From DATGFK01 sp040007395 (GTDB taxonomy: Bacteria; Chloroflexota; Anaerolineae; Aggregatilineales; UBA2796): DNA of 51,332 nucleotides. The notes under the pieces are model-generated. The model did not search any database, was not told the origin of the DNA, and was given only the letters and a program-made list of their open reading frames with translations. Below are positions 25,155 to 32,683 of this stretch, piece after piece; the first letter of the stretch is position 1, and the number at the start of each line of letters is the position of its first letter. The DNA lies in contig JBDTVG010000077.1 of the NCBI GenBank assembly GCA_040007395.1, positions 1-51,332 on the forward strand, read 5' to 3'. A program made the translations under genes and the position numbers.

Positions 25155-25589
25155 TTAGCGCCACTCCCAAACTGCATCGCCATTTAAGATCCGCTTGATC
25201 TGGTCGGGAAACCGATCCGGGTCAAGTGGTTTTCCTAGAAAACCATTAAAGCCTGCGGCTTTGGCTTTGGTCATCTGTTCGTCGCTGGCTTCGGCAGTGA
25301 CCGCCACGACCAGAGTCGATTTGAGGCGGCTGCTGGCACGGACTTTCTGGAGTGCCTGATAGCCATCTTCATAGGGCAAACGAATGTCCATCAAGATCAA
25401 GTCGATGCGTGGCAGCGTATCGGCAAACTGGACGACTTGCCACCCCGACGTTTTCCATTCGCAGCGTTGTACCCCCATAAAAGCCAGCATTCGCGCGATC
25501 AAAACAAAGTTTGGAACATTATCTTCGACGACCAAAATTTGCGCTTCGGCTGGTTCAATTGGAGTGCGTGCTGTCTGTGTAGTTTCCAT
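25155..25589 (-). CDS. Single-domain response regulator (CheY-like)
   Basis: A 144-residue stand-alone receiver domain. ILVVEDNVPN holds the acidic pocket, Asp68 in LILMDIRLP is the phosphorylation site, Thr in VAVTAEA and Lys in FLGKPLDP complete the active site. No output domain follows, so it acts by protein contact, as in phosphorelays. An AGGAG site precedes the ATG at 25589. No histidine kinase is nearby. It converges with the BTAD gene, 13 bases apart. Confidence 0.92.
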   Translation of the reverse strand: METTQTARTPIEPAEAQILVVEDNVPNFVLIARMLAFMGVQRCEWKTSGWQVVQFADTLPRIDLILMDIRLPYEDGYQALQKVRASSRLKSTLVVAVTAEASDEQMTKAKAAGFNGFLGKPLDPDRFPDQIKRILNGDAVWEWR

Positions 25590-26006
25590 CGTTGGTTGAC
25601 TCCTGATTCAAGCATAAGAGTATCGTGCTGTCGATCTAAACTGATTACAAACGCATCTTAAACAAACTGAAAAACCGTCTGACTTAAATGTACCTCGAGA
25701 GGCGATACATTTAAACAGTACGTTAGTTCCTCTCTGGTTTGCGAACTAAATGTACTGTACCTGAATTTGCCCTGAAAAGCGATAAAGCACGTATCGCAAA
25801 GATATATCGTCTTTCCGATTCTAACTTTAACGCTAATTTTAAAATTGCGCTGGTTAAGAAAACTCCAAACATTTCATGAGTGTAAAGTTGGTGGCAGCTA
25901 TTTGTTAACCCAATGGTACGTGGCTTACCTTCGGAGGTATCATTGCCGCGAAAACGAAGGCTTTTGCTATCATAGAAACAAATTGGAACTAGAAGGAAAG
26001 CAAGCG
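25590..26006. promoter_or_regulatory. Intergenic region with inverted/direct TAAATGTA repeats and cbs promoter
   Basis: TAAATGTA (25685-25692) and TACATTTA (25706-25713) form a perfect 8-base inverted repeat with CCTCGAGAGG between; a third TAAATGTA lies at 25747-25754. Such clustering suggests an operator, though the A/T-rich units could be chance. An extended -10 element, TGC-TATCAT (25965-25973), preceded by TTGCCG (25943-25948), is the likely promoter of the downstream cystathionine beta-synthase gene. No coding region is supported despite an open frame from 25845. Confidence 0.5.
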
Positions 26007-27449
26007 ATGGATACAACGGTAGCAGCACAAATCTACAACAATATTCTGGAGACGATGGGCAATACGCCGTTGGTTCGCCTGAACAGCGTGACACGCGGCG
26101 TGGCAGCACAGATAGTCGCCAAAGTCGAATTCTTCAACCCCGGTGGTTCGGTCAAGGATCGCATCGGGATAAACATGATCGAGGATGCGGAGCGCAAAGG
26201 GCTGCTGCGCCCCGGCGGAACCATCGTTGAATCGACCTCTGGGAATACTGGCGTAGGGCTTGCCATTGCCGCTGCCATCAAAGGCTACAAGTGTGTGTTT
26301 GTACTGCCCGACAAACAATCGATTGAGAAGATCAAGCAGTTACGGGCGTTCGGGGCGCGAGTGGTCGTCACGCCGACCAATGTTTCTCCCGAAGATCCGC
26401 GCAGCTATTACAGTGTTGCCAAGCAGATCACCAAAGATACACCAAATGCGATCCTTGCCAACCAGTATCATAACCCGGCAAACCCAGAAACCCATTACCA
26501 CAGCACCGGGCCAGAAATCTGGCAGCAGACCGCTGGACAGATCGATGCGTTTGTGGTGGGTATGGGGACAGGTGGCACAATTACGGGAGTAGGTCGCTAT
26601 CTCAAAGAGCAAAACCCGCATGTCCAGATCATTGGCGTAGATCCGGTTGGCTCTGTCCTATACGACTACTTCAAGACGGGCCAGATGACCGAAGCGCACT
26701 CCTACAAGATCGAGGGGATTGGCGAAGACTTTATCCCATCGATCTACGATTTCAGCGTGGTCGATGATATGGTCAAGGTTACGGATAAGGAATCGTTCCT
26801 GATGGCACGTCGTCTTGTGCGTGAAGAAGGCATGTTCTGCGGTGGATCGTCTGGCAGCGCGGTGGTCGGGGCGCTCAAATACGCGCTCGAAAATAACCTC
26901 GGTCCCGATAAATTAGTGGTTGTGCTGCTGCCCGACTCCGGCTATCGCAATTTGGGCAAAGTCTTTGATGACGAGTGGATGCGCGAGAATCGCTTCCTCG
27001 ACTCGACACTCGAAGATGCGCGAGTGCAGCATGTTCTCGCCGCCAAGCCTGCCAAACCATTGATCACCGCCAATCAGGATGACAGAGTGGGCGACGTGAT
27101 CGCGCTCATGAAGGAGAACGATATATCTCAACTGCCTGTCGTGCGTGGCGAACATCATCTGGTCGGGTTGGTGACAGAGGTGAGCCTGCTCAAATATCTG
27201 TTGGAAAGTCGTGGGGTCGATGCTAGCCAACAGACCATTGGGCAGATCGATGTGCTGGATCGTAATATCGCGACGGTCACGCCTGAAACACCACTCGAAG
27301 CTGTGATGAGTGTCTTTACTACTACGCCTATCGCTATCGTGATCGAGCGTGACAATGATTCGTCGGAAGCCGATCATCGCTGGGTAACAGGCATCTTGAC
27401 CAAGATCGATCTGTTGAGTTACTTGACGGCGCGAACGGATAACCGCTAG
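26007..27449 (+). CDS. cbs: Cystathionine beta-synthase with C-terminal CBS domains
   Basis: PLP enzyme of the cysteine synthase family (fold type II), which joins serine or O-acetylserine with homocysteine or sulfide. 480 residues: a catalytic domain (1-330) with TMGNTPLVRLN, Lys50 in GGSVKDRIG as PLP lysine, STSGNTG as phosphate/substrate loop and GTGGTITG; then two CBS domains (about 350-475; LPVVRGEHHLVGLVTE is one). The CBS pair usually binds S-adenosylmethionine or adenosine nucleotides. AAGGAAAG precedes ATG 26007; the open frame to 25845 has no support. The partner cystathionine gamma-lyase is not in this window. It is near sulfur genes but not in their operon. Confidence 0.92.
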   Translation: MDTTVAAQIYNNILETMGNTPLVRLNSVTRGVAAQIVAKVEFFNPGGSVKDRIGINMIEDAERKGLLRPGGTIVESTSGNTGVGLAIAAAIKGYKCVFVLPDKQSIEKIKQLRAFGARVVVTPTNVSPEDPRSYYSVAKQITKDTPNAILANQYHNPANPETHYHSTGPEIWQQTAGQIDAFVVGMGTGGTITGVGRYLKEQNPHVQIIGVDPVGSVLYDYFKTGQMTEAHSYKIEGIGEDFIPSIYDFSVVDDMVKVTDKESFLMARRLVREEGMFCGGSSGSAVVGALKYALENNLGPDKLVVVLLPDSGYRNLGKVFDDEWMRENRFLDSTLEDARVQHVLAAKPAKPLITANQDDRVGDVIALMKENDISQLPVVRGEHHLVGLVTEVSLLKYLLESRGVDASQQTIGQIDVLDRNIATVTPETPLEAVMSVFTTTPIAIVIERDNDSSEADHRWVTGILTKIDLLSYLTARTDNR

Positions 27450-27499
27450 ACCAGAATTATCGACTGCCAATGATAGTGTATATGGAATTAGGCGCTGGG

Positions 27500-28249
27500 C
27501 TACGACGATATTTGTGGAAGTTGTGCGATTTCTAGCAGAATATCGACTAACGCTTCCGGCATCGTGACCATCGCATCATGACCTGTCGGCAGTTGATAAG
27601 TTTTCCAATTTGCCGCGATTGCCTTCTGTTCTTGAGCGGCTAAATAATCGAAGGCAGTACAGCGAATGAAATATTTCGGTGTCGCCAACGCTGCTGGATT
27701 ACCCAGCATCACTCCTTCCTCGAAAGTGAGAACGGGCGTATAAGGCATCTCTGTTTGGAGCCATGCCACATCATTAGAGTCAGAGACACCATAATCTTGC
27801 GGATTTCCCGGTGGCAGCAACCAAACGCTCTCCGCTCCATCTTTTAGGCTGCGCCCCTCGGCATTGACAAGCGCCTTCCGCATCTGTGCTGACTGTTCTA
27901 CTCCCATGATGTCAAACAGCGATTGATTGCTATCGGGAATGAACGCATCAAGGTACACCAATTGGGCAATTTGAGCCGGAATCAGATCAGCCACACCAGA
28001 CAGAATCATTCCGCCGTAACTGTGACCAACCAATATCACCTGATCAAGCGCACGATCTTGAATGAGTTGAACAATATCCTGAATATGGGTGTGCAGCCCA
28101 ATGGTCGGCGCGGCAGGGCTGCTGAATGACTCGAAGCCCGTCAAGGTGGGCGCATAACTGACTACACTTTTGCCGTCCAGTAGGTGCTGTACTTTGCGCC
28201 AAACGGTCCCATTGTGCCATGAACCATGAATGAGCATAAAAATTGTCAT
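27500..28249 (-). CDS. Alpha/beta hydrolase
   Basis: A 249-residue serine hydrolase of the alpha/beta fold, esterase-like. LIHGSWHNGTVW forms the oxyanion hole, VGHSYGG the nucleophile elbow (Ser77), and LPTGHDAMVTMP probably gives the catalytic His. It resembles the salicylate/pyrethroid esterase-like group, but substrate is unknown. An ideal AAGGAGAACGC site precedes ATG 28249; the 30 residues upstream of it in frame are not part of the protein. It lies downstream of a secreted barrel-like protein and behind an XRE regulator; these three genes may form one module. Confidence 0.88.
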   Translation of the reverse strand: MTIFMLIHGSWHNGTVWRKVQHLLDGKSVVSYAPTLTGFESFSSPAAPTIGLHTHIQDIVQLIQDRALDQVILVGHSYGGMILSGVADLIPAQIAQLVYLDAFIPDSNQSLFDIMGVEQSAQMRKALVNAEGRSLKDGAESVWLLPPGNPQDYGVSDSNDVAWLQTEMPYTPVLTFEEGVMLGNPAALATPKYFIRCTAFDYLAAQEQKAIAANWKTYQLPTGHDAMVTMPEALVDILLEIAQLPQISS

Positions 28250-28287
28250 GCGTTCTCCTTGTGATAACTTCTGAATGATGAAAATAC

Positions 28288-28337
28288 GAAAGCCATTTAC
28301 TGTCTTGGTTGCAAAGTAGTTATGGCAAATGGCTTTC
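28288..28337. promoter_or_regulatory. 11-bp inverted repeat upstream of the hydrolase gene
   Basis: GAAAGCCATTT (28288-28298) and AAATGGCTTTC (28327-28337) are perfect inverted copies 28 bases apart. They lie between the stop of the upstream gene and the hydrolase ribosome site. No T-run follows leftward, so an operator or leader structure is likelier than a terminator. Confidence 0.5.
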
Positions 28338-28350
28338 ATGATAAGCGAAA

Positions 28351-28836
28351 TTAAGAGGCTTTAGTACAGATTTGCCCACTGTAGCGCAGCACGCCCTGAC
28401 CAGTCGCCATGTCAACCGCACCGAACTCTTTGATAGTTCCGGTTGCATTTGCAAAACGCCCGGTGCCACTCATGATCGTTTGCGTCTGCGACATGAAGTA
28501 GGTTTTATCCTGAACGGGCGTAAGCACAGCCTGATCAGCAGTGCGGATCGAATCGCCGGAACTGGTCGTGATGGCGTGTTCGAGCGACAAATTCAGAACT
28601 CCCTTGTCGCCTGCCGCGCTTTTGACTATCACGCCGCGAACCGCGCCCTGCAAATCTCCTGTCAGAGCAGCAATTGCTGTGGTCTGATCAACGAAATTGA
28701 TCAGAAACGTACCGCCCACTTGCGTGCATGATCCCTCGGCGCTGCTTCGTGCGTGTACCGCGTTAAACTGCGTTCCGCCAAACAGTCCGAGCAGTAGTGT
28801 GAGAACCAGTAAACTGAACCCCAATTTGCGTCGCAT
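28351..28836 (-). CDS. Small secreted barrel-like protein
   Basis: A 161-residue exported protein with a signal peptide (LLVLTLLLGLFGGTQFNAVHA). The mature part is beta-rich, with LTGDLQGAVRGVIV, and the segment GTGRFANATGTIKEFGAVD, which recalls the allene oxide cyclase-like/calycin barrels found in many bacteria. It has two cysteines (positions near the N-terminus of the mature part and in GQICTKAS) that may pair. Function unknown. GGAGAGTGGCA precedes ATG 28836; the open frame upstream to 29202 overlaps the divergent regulator and is not real. Divergent from the regulator, upstream of the hydrolase on the same strand. Confidence 0.75.
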   Translation of the reverse strand: MRRKLGFSLLVLTLLLGLFGGTQFNAVHARSSAEGSCTQVGGTFLINFVDQTTAIAALTGDLQGAVRGVIVKSAAGDKGVLNLSLEHAITTSSGDSIRTADQAVLTPVQDKTYFMSQTQTIMSGTGRFANATGTIKEFGAVDMATGQGVLRYSGQICTKAS

Positions 28837-28975
28837 TGCCACTCTCCATTTGTAGAATTGGTTCGCTTCAGATAATTGAGCGAACTGCCCCTCATTATTG
28901 GATAAAATGATCTGTACAGATAGGAGTGGGTTTATACTATTATTGATAGTAACTGGCTTATGCGAAGGAACTGTT

Positions 28976-29827
28976 ATGCAGCACAATTTAAGACGCGAGA
29001 CTCTGGCGGAGTTTTTGCAATCGCGTCGCGCACGTCTTAGCCCAGCCGATGTCGGATTGACTTCTGGTAGGCGACGACGCACCCCCGGACTGCGCCGCGA
29101 GGAAGTCGCGCAACTTGCAGGGGTCGGCCTGACTTGGTACACATGGTTGGAGCAAGGCCGCAATATCTCGGTTTCTGAACAGGTCGTTGAGAGTATCGCC
29201 AACGCTCTGCAACTCGACCAGTACGAAACGCGCTATTTGTTCACGCTGTCACACCCTCAATTGCCATATGAAATATCGGCGGAATCTCGTGAAGTGATCA
29301 GCCCAGCAATGCACACCCTGTTAGGAAATCAGGGCGAATTCCCCGCCTTTATTTTGGGGCGCTATTGGGATATTTTGGCGTGGAATCAGTCGGCCAGTTT
29401 GTTACTGGGCAACCTTGAGACGATGCCCATTGAGGAGCGCAACCAAGTGTGGTTGATGTTTGTCAGCCCTGTTATTCGCCAATGTCTTGTTAACTGGCAA
29501 CAACAATCCCAACGAATGATCGCTGAGTTTCGGGTGAGTTATGGGCATTATATGGAAGACGCAAAGTTTGGCGAACTTGTTGCACGCTTAATGAATGCCA
29601 GTGAGGAATTCCGGGTTGCGTGGAACCGTCACGAGGTGATTGAACGACGCAACCTGTGCAAGGAATTCGAGCATCCAGTCGTTGGACGCTTGTCTTTTGA
29701 ACAAACGACATTGCTGCTCAGTGAGTCGCCGGATCATAAATTAGTCGTCAAAATCCCCATGCCAGAAACCGATACACACGAAAGGTTAAAAGGCTTGCTA
29801 GCTACTGCGAGTTTGAGTAACCGTTAA
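28976..29827 (+). CDS. XRE-family regulator with MmyB-like ligand domain
   Basis: A 283-residue transcription factor. An XRE helix-turn-helix covers about residues 10-80 with the hallmark GRRRRTPGLRREEVAQLAGV followed by LTWYTWLEQGR. The C-terminal part (about 100-275) is the MmyB-like domain (PF17765), a fatty acid or ligand-binding fold, with DILAWNQSASLL and PVVGRLSFEQTTL as typical elements. GAAGGAAC precedes ATG 28976. It diverges from the secreted barrel gene and hydrolase; regulators of this family usually control the adjacent divergent genes, so these two are the likely targets. Confidence 0.9.
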   Translation: MQHNLRRETLAEFLQSRRARLSPADVGLTSGRRRRTPGLRREEVAQLAGVGLTWYTWLEQGRNISVSEQVVESIANALQLDQYETRYLFTLSHPQLPYEISAESREVISPAMHTLLGNQGEFPAFILGRYWDILAWNQSASLLLGNLETMPIEERNQVWLMFVSPVIRQCLVNWQQQSQRMIAEFRVSYGHYMEDAKFGELVARLMNASEEFRVAWNRHEVIERRNLCKEFEHPVVGRLSFEQTTLLLSESPDHKLVVKIPMPETDTHERLKGLLATASLSNR

Positions 29828-30148
29828 TTTATGCAAAGGGCTTACCTTTCCCAGCTACAATCTCTCAAACTTGCAGACGAATAATCTTCGGAACCGAAGT
29901 AGTAGTTATAAAAATATAGTAAATGCTAATATTTTGCCCGATAGACGCTCCTTTCAGCGTAAATCTGATGGCATAAGTCATGGGAGACGCTTATCTAACC
30001 CTGTGCGTTGATCCCATCCTCATTGCTATTTGCGTAATGTGCTGGTTATAATGCACTATTGCCCCCGTCATATACACGATAGCGTTGAGGGCTACCGCAG
30101 TCGCCGTTGGCCTGACGGCGCTGGCGAGGATAAAGGAGACAATACAAC
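29828..30148. other. Intergenic region with mreB promoter
   Basis: This 321-base gap holds no gene. Before the mre operon is TTGCTA (30023-30028), 18 bases, TATAAT (30047-30052), a good sigma-70-type promoter with a start near 30060, about 90 bases from the mreB start. The leader includes an imperfect GC-rich hairpin (GCCGTTGGCCTGACGGC) of unknown meaning. Confidence 0.7.
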
Positions 30149-31210
30149 GTGCTCAGCCCATTGGACTGGTTGCTCGGTTTATTTTCGCTGGACATTGGAA
30201 TCGACCTCGGCACGGCGAATACACTCGTCAGTGTGCGTGGCAAAGGAATTGTGATCAACGAGCCTTCCTACGCGGCTATCGAAAAAAAGACGCGGCGGCC
30301 TATTACCTATGGGCAAGAAGCAAAGGAAATGGGCGGCAAAGCGCCATCGCATATTCTGGTGGTTCGCCCATTGCGCGACGGTGTGATCTCCGAATTCGAG
30401 ATCACCGAAGGGATGCTGCACTACTTTATCAGCAAGGCTCACGAACAAAGCTGGGTTCCGATCCCACGTCCGCGTGTGGTGGTGGGTATTCCGAGTGGAG
30501 TTACGGAAGTCGAGAAGCGGGCAGTCTATGACGCGACAATGAGCGCAGGCGCACGCGAAGCACACCTGATCGAAGAACCAGTGGCGGCAGCGATTGGCGC
30601 GGGGCTGCCCATTCAAGAGACTCGCGGCAGCATGATCGTGGACATCGGCGGCGGAACCACCGAAGTCGCAGTGTTCTCACTCGGCGGAATTGTGATCAGC
30701 CGTTCGATCCGTGTGGCGGGCGACGAGATGGACGAAGACATTATCCAGTATATGCGGAACAAGCATAACCTACTCATTGGTGAGCGTACCGCTGAAAAAG
30801 CCAAAATGGAGATTGGGTCGGCCTTCCCACTGCCCGAAGAACGCACTCTTGTATTGCGGGGGCGGGATCTGGTAACAGGTTTACCCAAAGCGGTTGAAGT
30901 CAGTTCAATTGAACTGCGTGAAGCGCTGTCGGGGTCGGTCAACATCATTGTGGACACGATCCGCGATGCGTTGGACGAAACGCCGCCGGAACTCGTGGCT
31001 GACCTCATGGAAAGCGGAGTCTGTATGGCAGGCGGCGGCAGTCAGCTTAAAGGGCTAACCGAACGGGTTGCCGATGAAGTTAAGGTGCGGGTCTGGCTTG
31101 CCGAAGATTCGATGACCTGTGTGGCACGTGGCGCAGGCCGTATCCTCGAAGACTATGACAATCTGCGGAGTTTGTTGGCGGGGCTGGAACGTGGCAGCAC
31201 CCAACACTGA
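30149..31210 (+). CDS. mreB: Rod-shape protein MreB
   Basis: Actin-like ATPase that forms membrane-bound filaments and directs peptidoglycan insertion. 353 residues, typical. Actin-fold signatures: phosphate 1 IDLGTANTLV, connect 1 EEPVAAAIGAG, phosphate 2 VDIGGGTTEVA, adenosine motif CMAGGGSQLKG. The N-terminal amphipathic stretch (MLSPLDWLLGLF) is suitable for membrane contact. GTG start with AAAGGAG upstream. First gene of mreB-mreC-mreD-PBP2, indicating a rod-shaped or filamentous cell. Confidence 0.97.
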   Translation: MLSPLDWLLGLFSLDIGIDLGTANTLVSVRGKGIVINEPSYAAIEKKTRRPITYGQEAKEMGGKAPSHILVVRPLRDGVISEFEITEGMLHYFISKAHEQSWVPIPRPRVVVGIPSGVTEVEKRAVYDATMSAGAREAHLIEEPVAAAIGAGLPIQETRGSMIVDIGGGTTEVAVFSLGGIVISRSIRVAGDEMDEDIIQYMRNKHNLLIGERTAEKAKMEIGSAFPLPEERTLVLRGRDLVTGLPKAVEVSSIELREALSGSVNIIVDTIRDALDETPPELVADLMESGVCMAGGGSQLKGLTERVADEVKVRVWLAEDSMTCVARGAGRILEDYDNLRSLLAGLERGSTQH

Positions 31211-31261
31211 TCTATATCATATCCGTTGTAAAAAGATCGATGATTGTTACGGGCGGGTCTT

Positions 31262-32128
31262 ATGCGTTCTGGATCGAGTAGACTCATTATTTTTGGGGTA
31301 GCCGTTTTTATCTGCCTTATCCTGATCGGGATCAGCGTGACAGGTATTCTCTCTCCTGTGGAAGCACTTCTCTCGGTGCCGCTTGGCCTGCTGCAAGGCG
31401 CGTCGAGCAATGTCACCAATCGCGCCTCGACAGTCTTCAATAATATTTCGGACTACCAGACGTTGCAGCAGCGTAATGCCGAACTCGAAAAAGCGCTCGT
31501 TAATTTCCAACAAGAGATCGTCGAACTGCGCGAGATCAAGGCCGATTATCCGCGTCTGTCGTCGTTAGTCGGTTACAAAAATGAGTTCCCAGATCGCCAA
31601 TATCTCGCCGCATCAGTCATCGGGCGGGATACGACAGGGCTGCTGCGTACCATTATCATTGATCGCGGCACACGCGATAATCTGGCGGTGGGAATGCCCG
31701 TTGTTACGGAACTTGGTTTGGTGGGGAGAATCTTTAAAGTTGCCGCGACGAATGCACAAGTGCAGCTTGTCACCGATCTCAACAGTTATGTCAACGTGCG
31801 GCTGCAAAAAAGCCGCGCCGAAGGTAGCCTTGTCGGGACTGCCAGCGGCGATCTGCGGATCACTTTTATCCCGCTGACAGACGAAGTAGACCAGAGCGAC
31901 TCGGTGGTGACTTCGGGTATCGGCGGGAAGTTTCCAACGGGGATCGCCGTTGGGCAGTTGATCAATTCGCGGTTGGATGATACTAACCTGTTTCAAGAGG
32001 CTCAGGTACGCAGTTACATTGACTTCAACCGACTGGAAATTGTCATGGTCATCACGAACTTCCAACCGCTAGACCTGTCGAGTTTTGCGACAGCAACGCC
32101 TGCCCCCGGCGCAGTGTCAGGCCAATAG
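31262..32128 (+). CDS. mreC: Rod-shape protein MreC
   Basis: Bitopic scaffold of the elongasome. 288 residues: one N-terminal transmembrane helix (LIIFGVAVFICLILIGI), a coiled coil (about 65-95; YQTLQQRNAELEKALVNFQQ), then the double beta-barrel MreC domain, with AASVIGRDT and VVTSGIGGKFPTGI as family signatures. I chose ATG 31262 with GGGCGGG in front; a TTG six codons earlier is less likely. Followed by mreD with 25 bases between. Confidence 0.95.
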   Translation: MRSGSSRLIIFGVAVFICLILIGISVTGILSPVEALLSVPLGLLQGASSNVTNRASTVFNNISDYQTLQQRNAELEKALVNFQQEIVELREIKADYPRLSSLVGYKNEFPDRQYLAASVIGRDTTGLLRTIIIDRGTRDNLAVGMPVVTELGLVGRIFKVAATNAQVQLVTDLNSYVNVRLQKSRAEGSLVGTASGDLRITFIPLTDEVDQSDSVVTSGIGGKFPTGIAVGQLINSRLDDTNLFQEAQVRSYIDFNRLEIVMVITNFQPLDLSSFATATPAPGAVSGQ

Positions 32129-32153
32129 ACCTTTGAGGCAATAAGAAGACTCT

Positions 32154-32654
32154 GTGGGGCGCTATATCAGCCTGCCACTCCTGTTGATTGCTGTGATCCT
32201 TCAATCGACGGTCATCCCGGAGATCCGCATTGCAGGCGGCGGGCCTGATCTTATCTTGATGATGGTACTGTCATGGACGATGCTGGCGGGATTGGAAGAA
32301 GGAATTATTTGGGCTATTGTCGGCGGGGTGCTACAGGATCTGGTGACTAGTGCGCCAACGGGTACAACGGCATTGGCGCTGGTAGTCGTGGTTTTCCTCT
32401 CGGATCTAGTGCTTGGGCCAGTCTCCCGGAACAATATCATCTTCCCGCCGATTATCATCGCCGCTGGCACAGCAATCTTTCAACTGGTGCTGGCGATCCT
32501 GTTGACGGTGTTAGGGCACACAGTATCGATCTCTTATACCCTATCAACGATTACGGTGCCGACTCTGTTGTTTAACGTCGTGCTGATCTTGCCTATTTTC
32601 AGAATCATGGGGATTATTTTCCGTATGTCGCGCCCCCGGCGCGTTACCCTGTAA
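32154..32654 (+). CDS. mreD: Rod-shape protein MreD
   Basis: A 166-residue integral membrane protein with five or six hydrophobic helices, matching the size of MreD. Family-like features are PDLILMMVLSWTMLAGLEEG, a Gly-rich loop and a hydrophobic C-terminal end with LILPIFRIMG. GTG start after AAGAAG. Sequence conservation in MreD is low, so the call rests on topology plus its place between mreC and PBP2. Confidence 0.9.
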   Translation: MGRYISLPLLLIAVILQSTVIPEIRIAGGGPDLILMMVLSWTMLAGLEEGIIWAIVGGVLQDLVTSAPTGTTALALVVVVFLSDLVLGPVSRNNIIFPPIIIAAGTAIFQLVLAILLTVLGHTVSISYTLSTITVPTLLFNVVLILPIFRIMGIIFRMSRPRRVTL

Positions 32655-32683
32655 ACGATAGTAAAACGTATGAGGTTTACTGT

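Noticed and set aside
25845..26006. 54-residue N-terminal extension of cystathionine beta-synthase
   Set aside because: It lacks family similarity and covers the likely promoter; a ribosome site stands before ATG 26007.
28837..29202. Extension of the secreted barrel protein upstream
   Set aside because: It overlaps the divergent regulator gene, and the signal peptide begins at the ATG at 28836.
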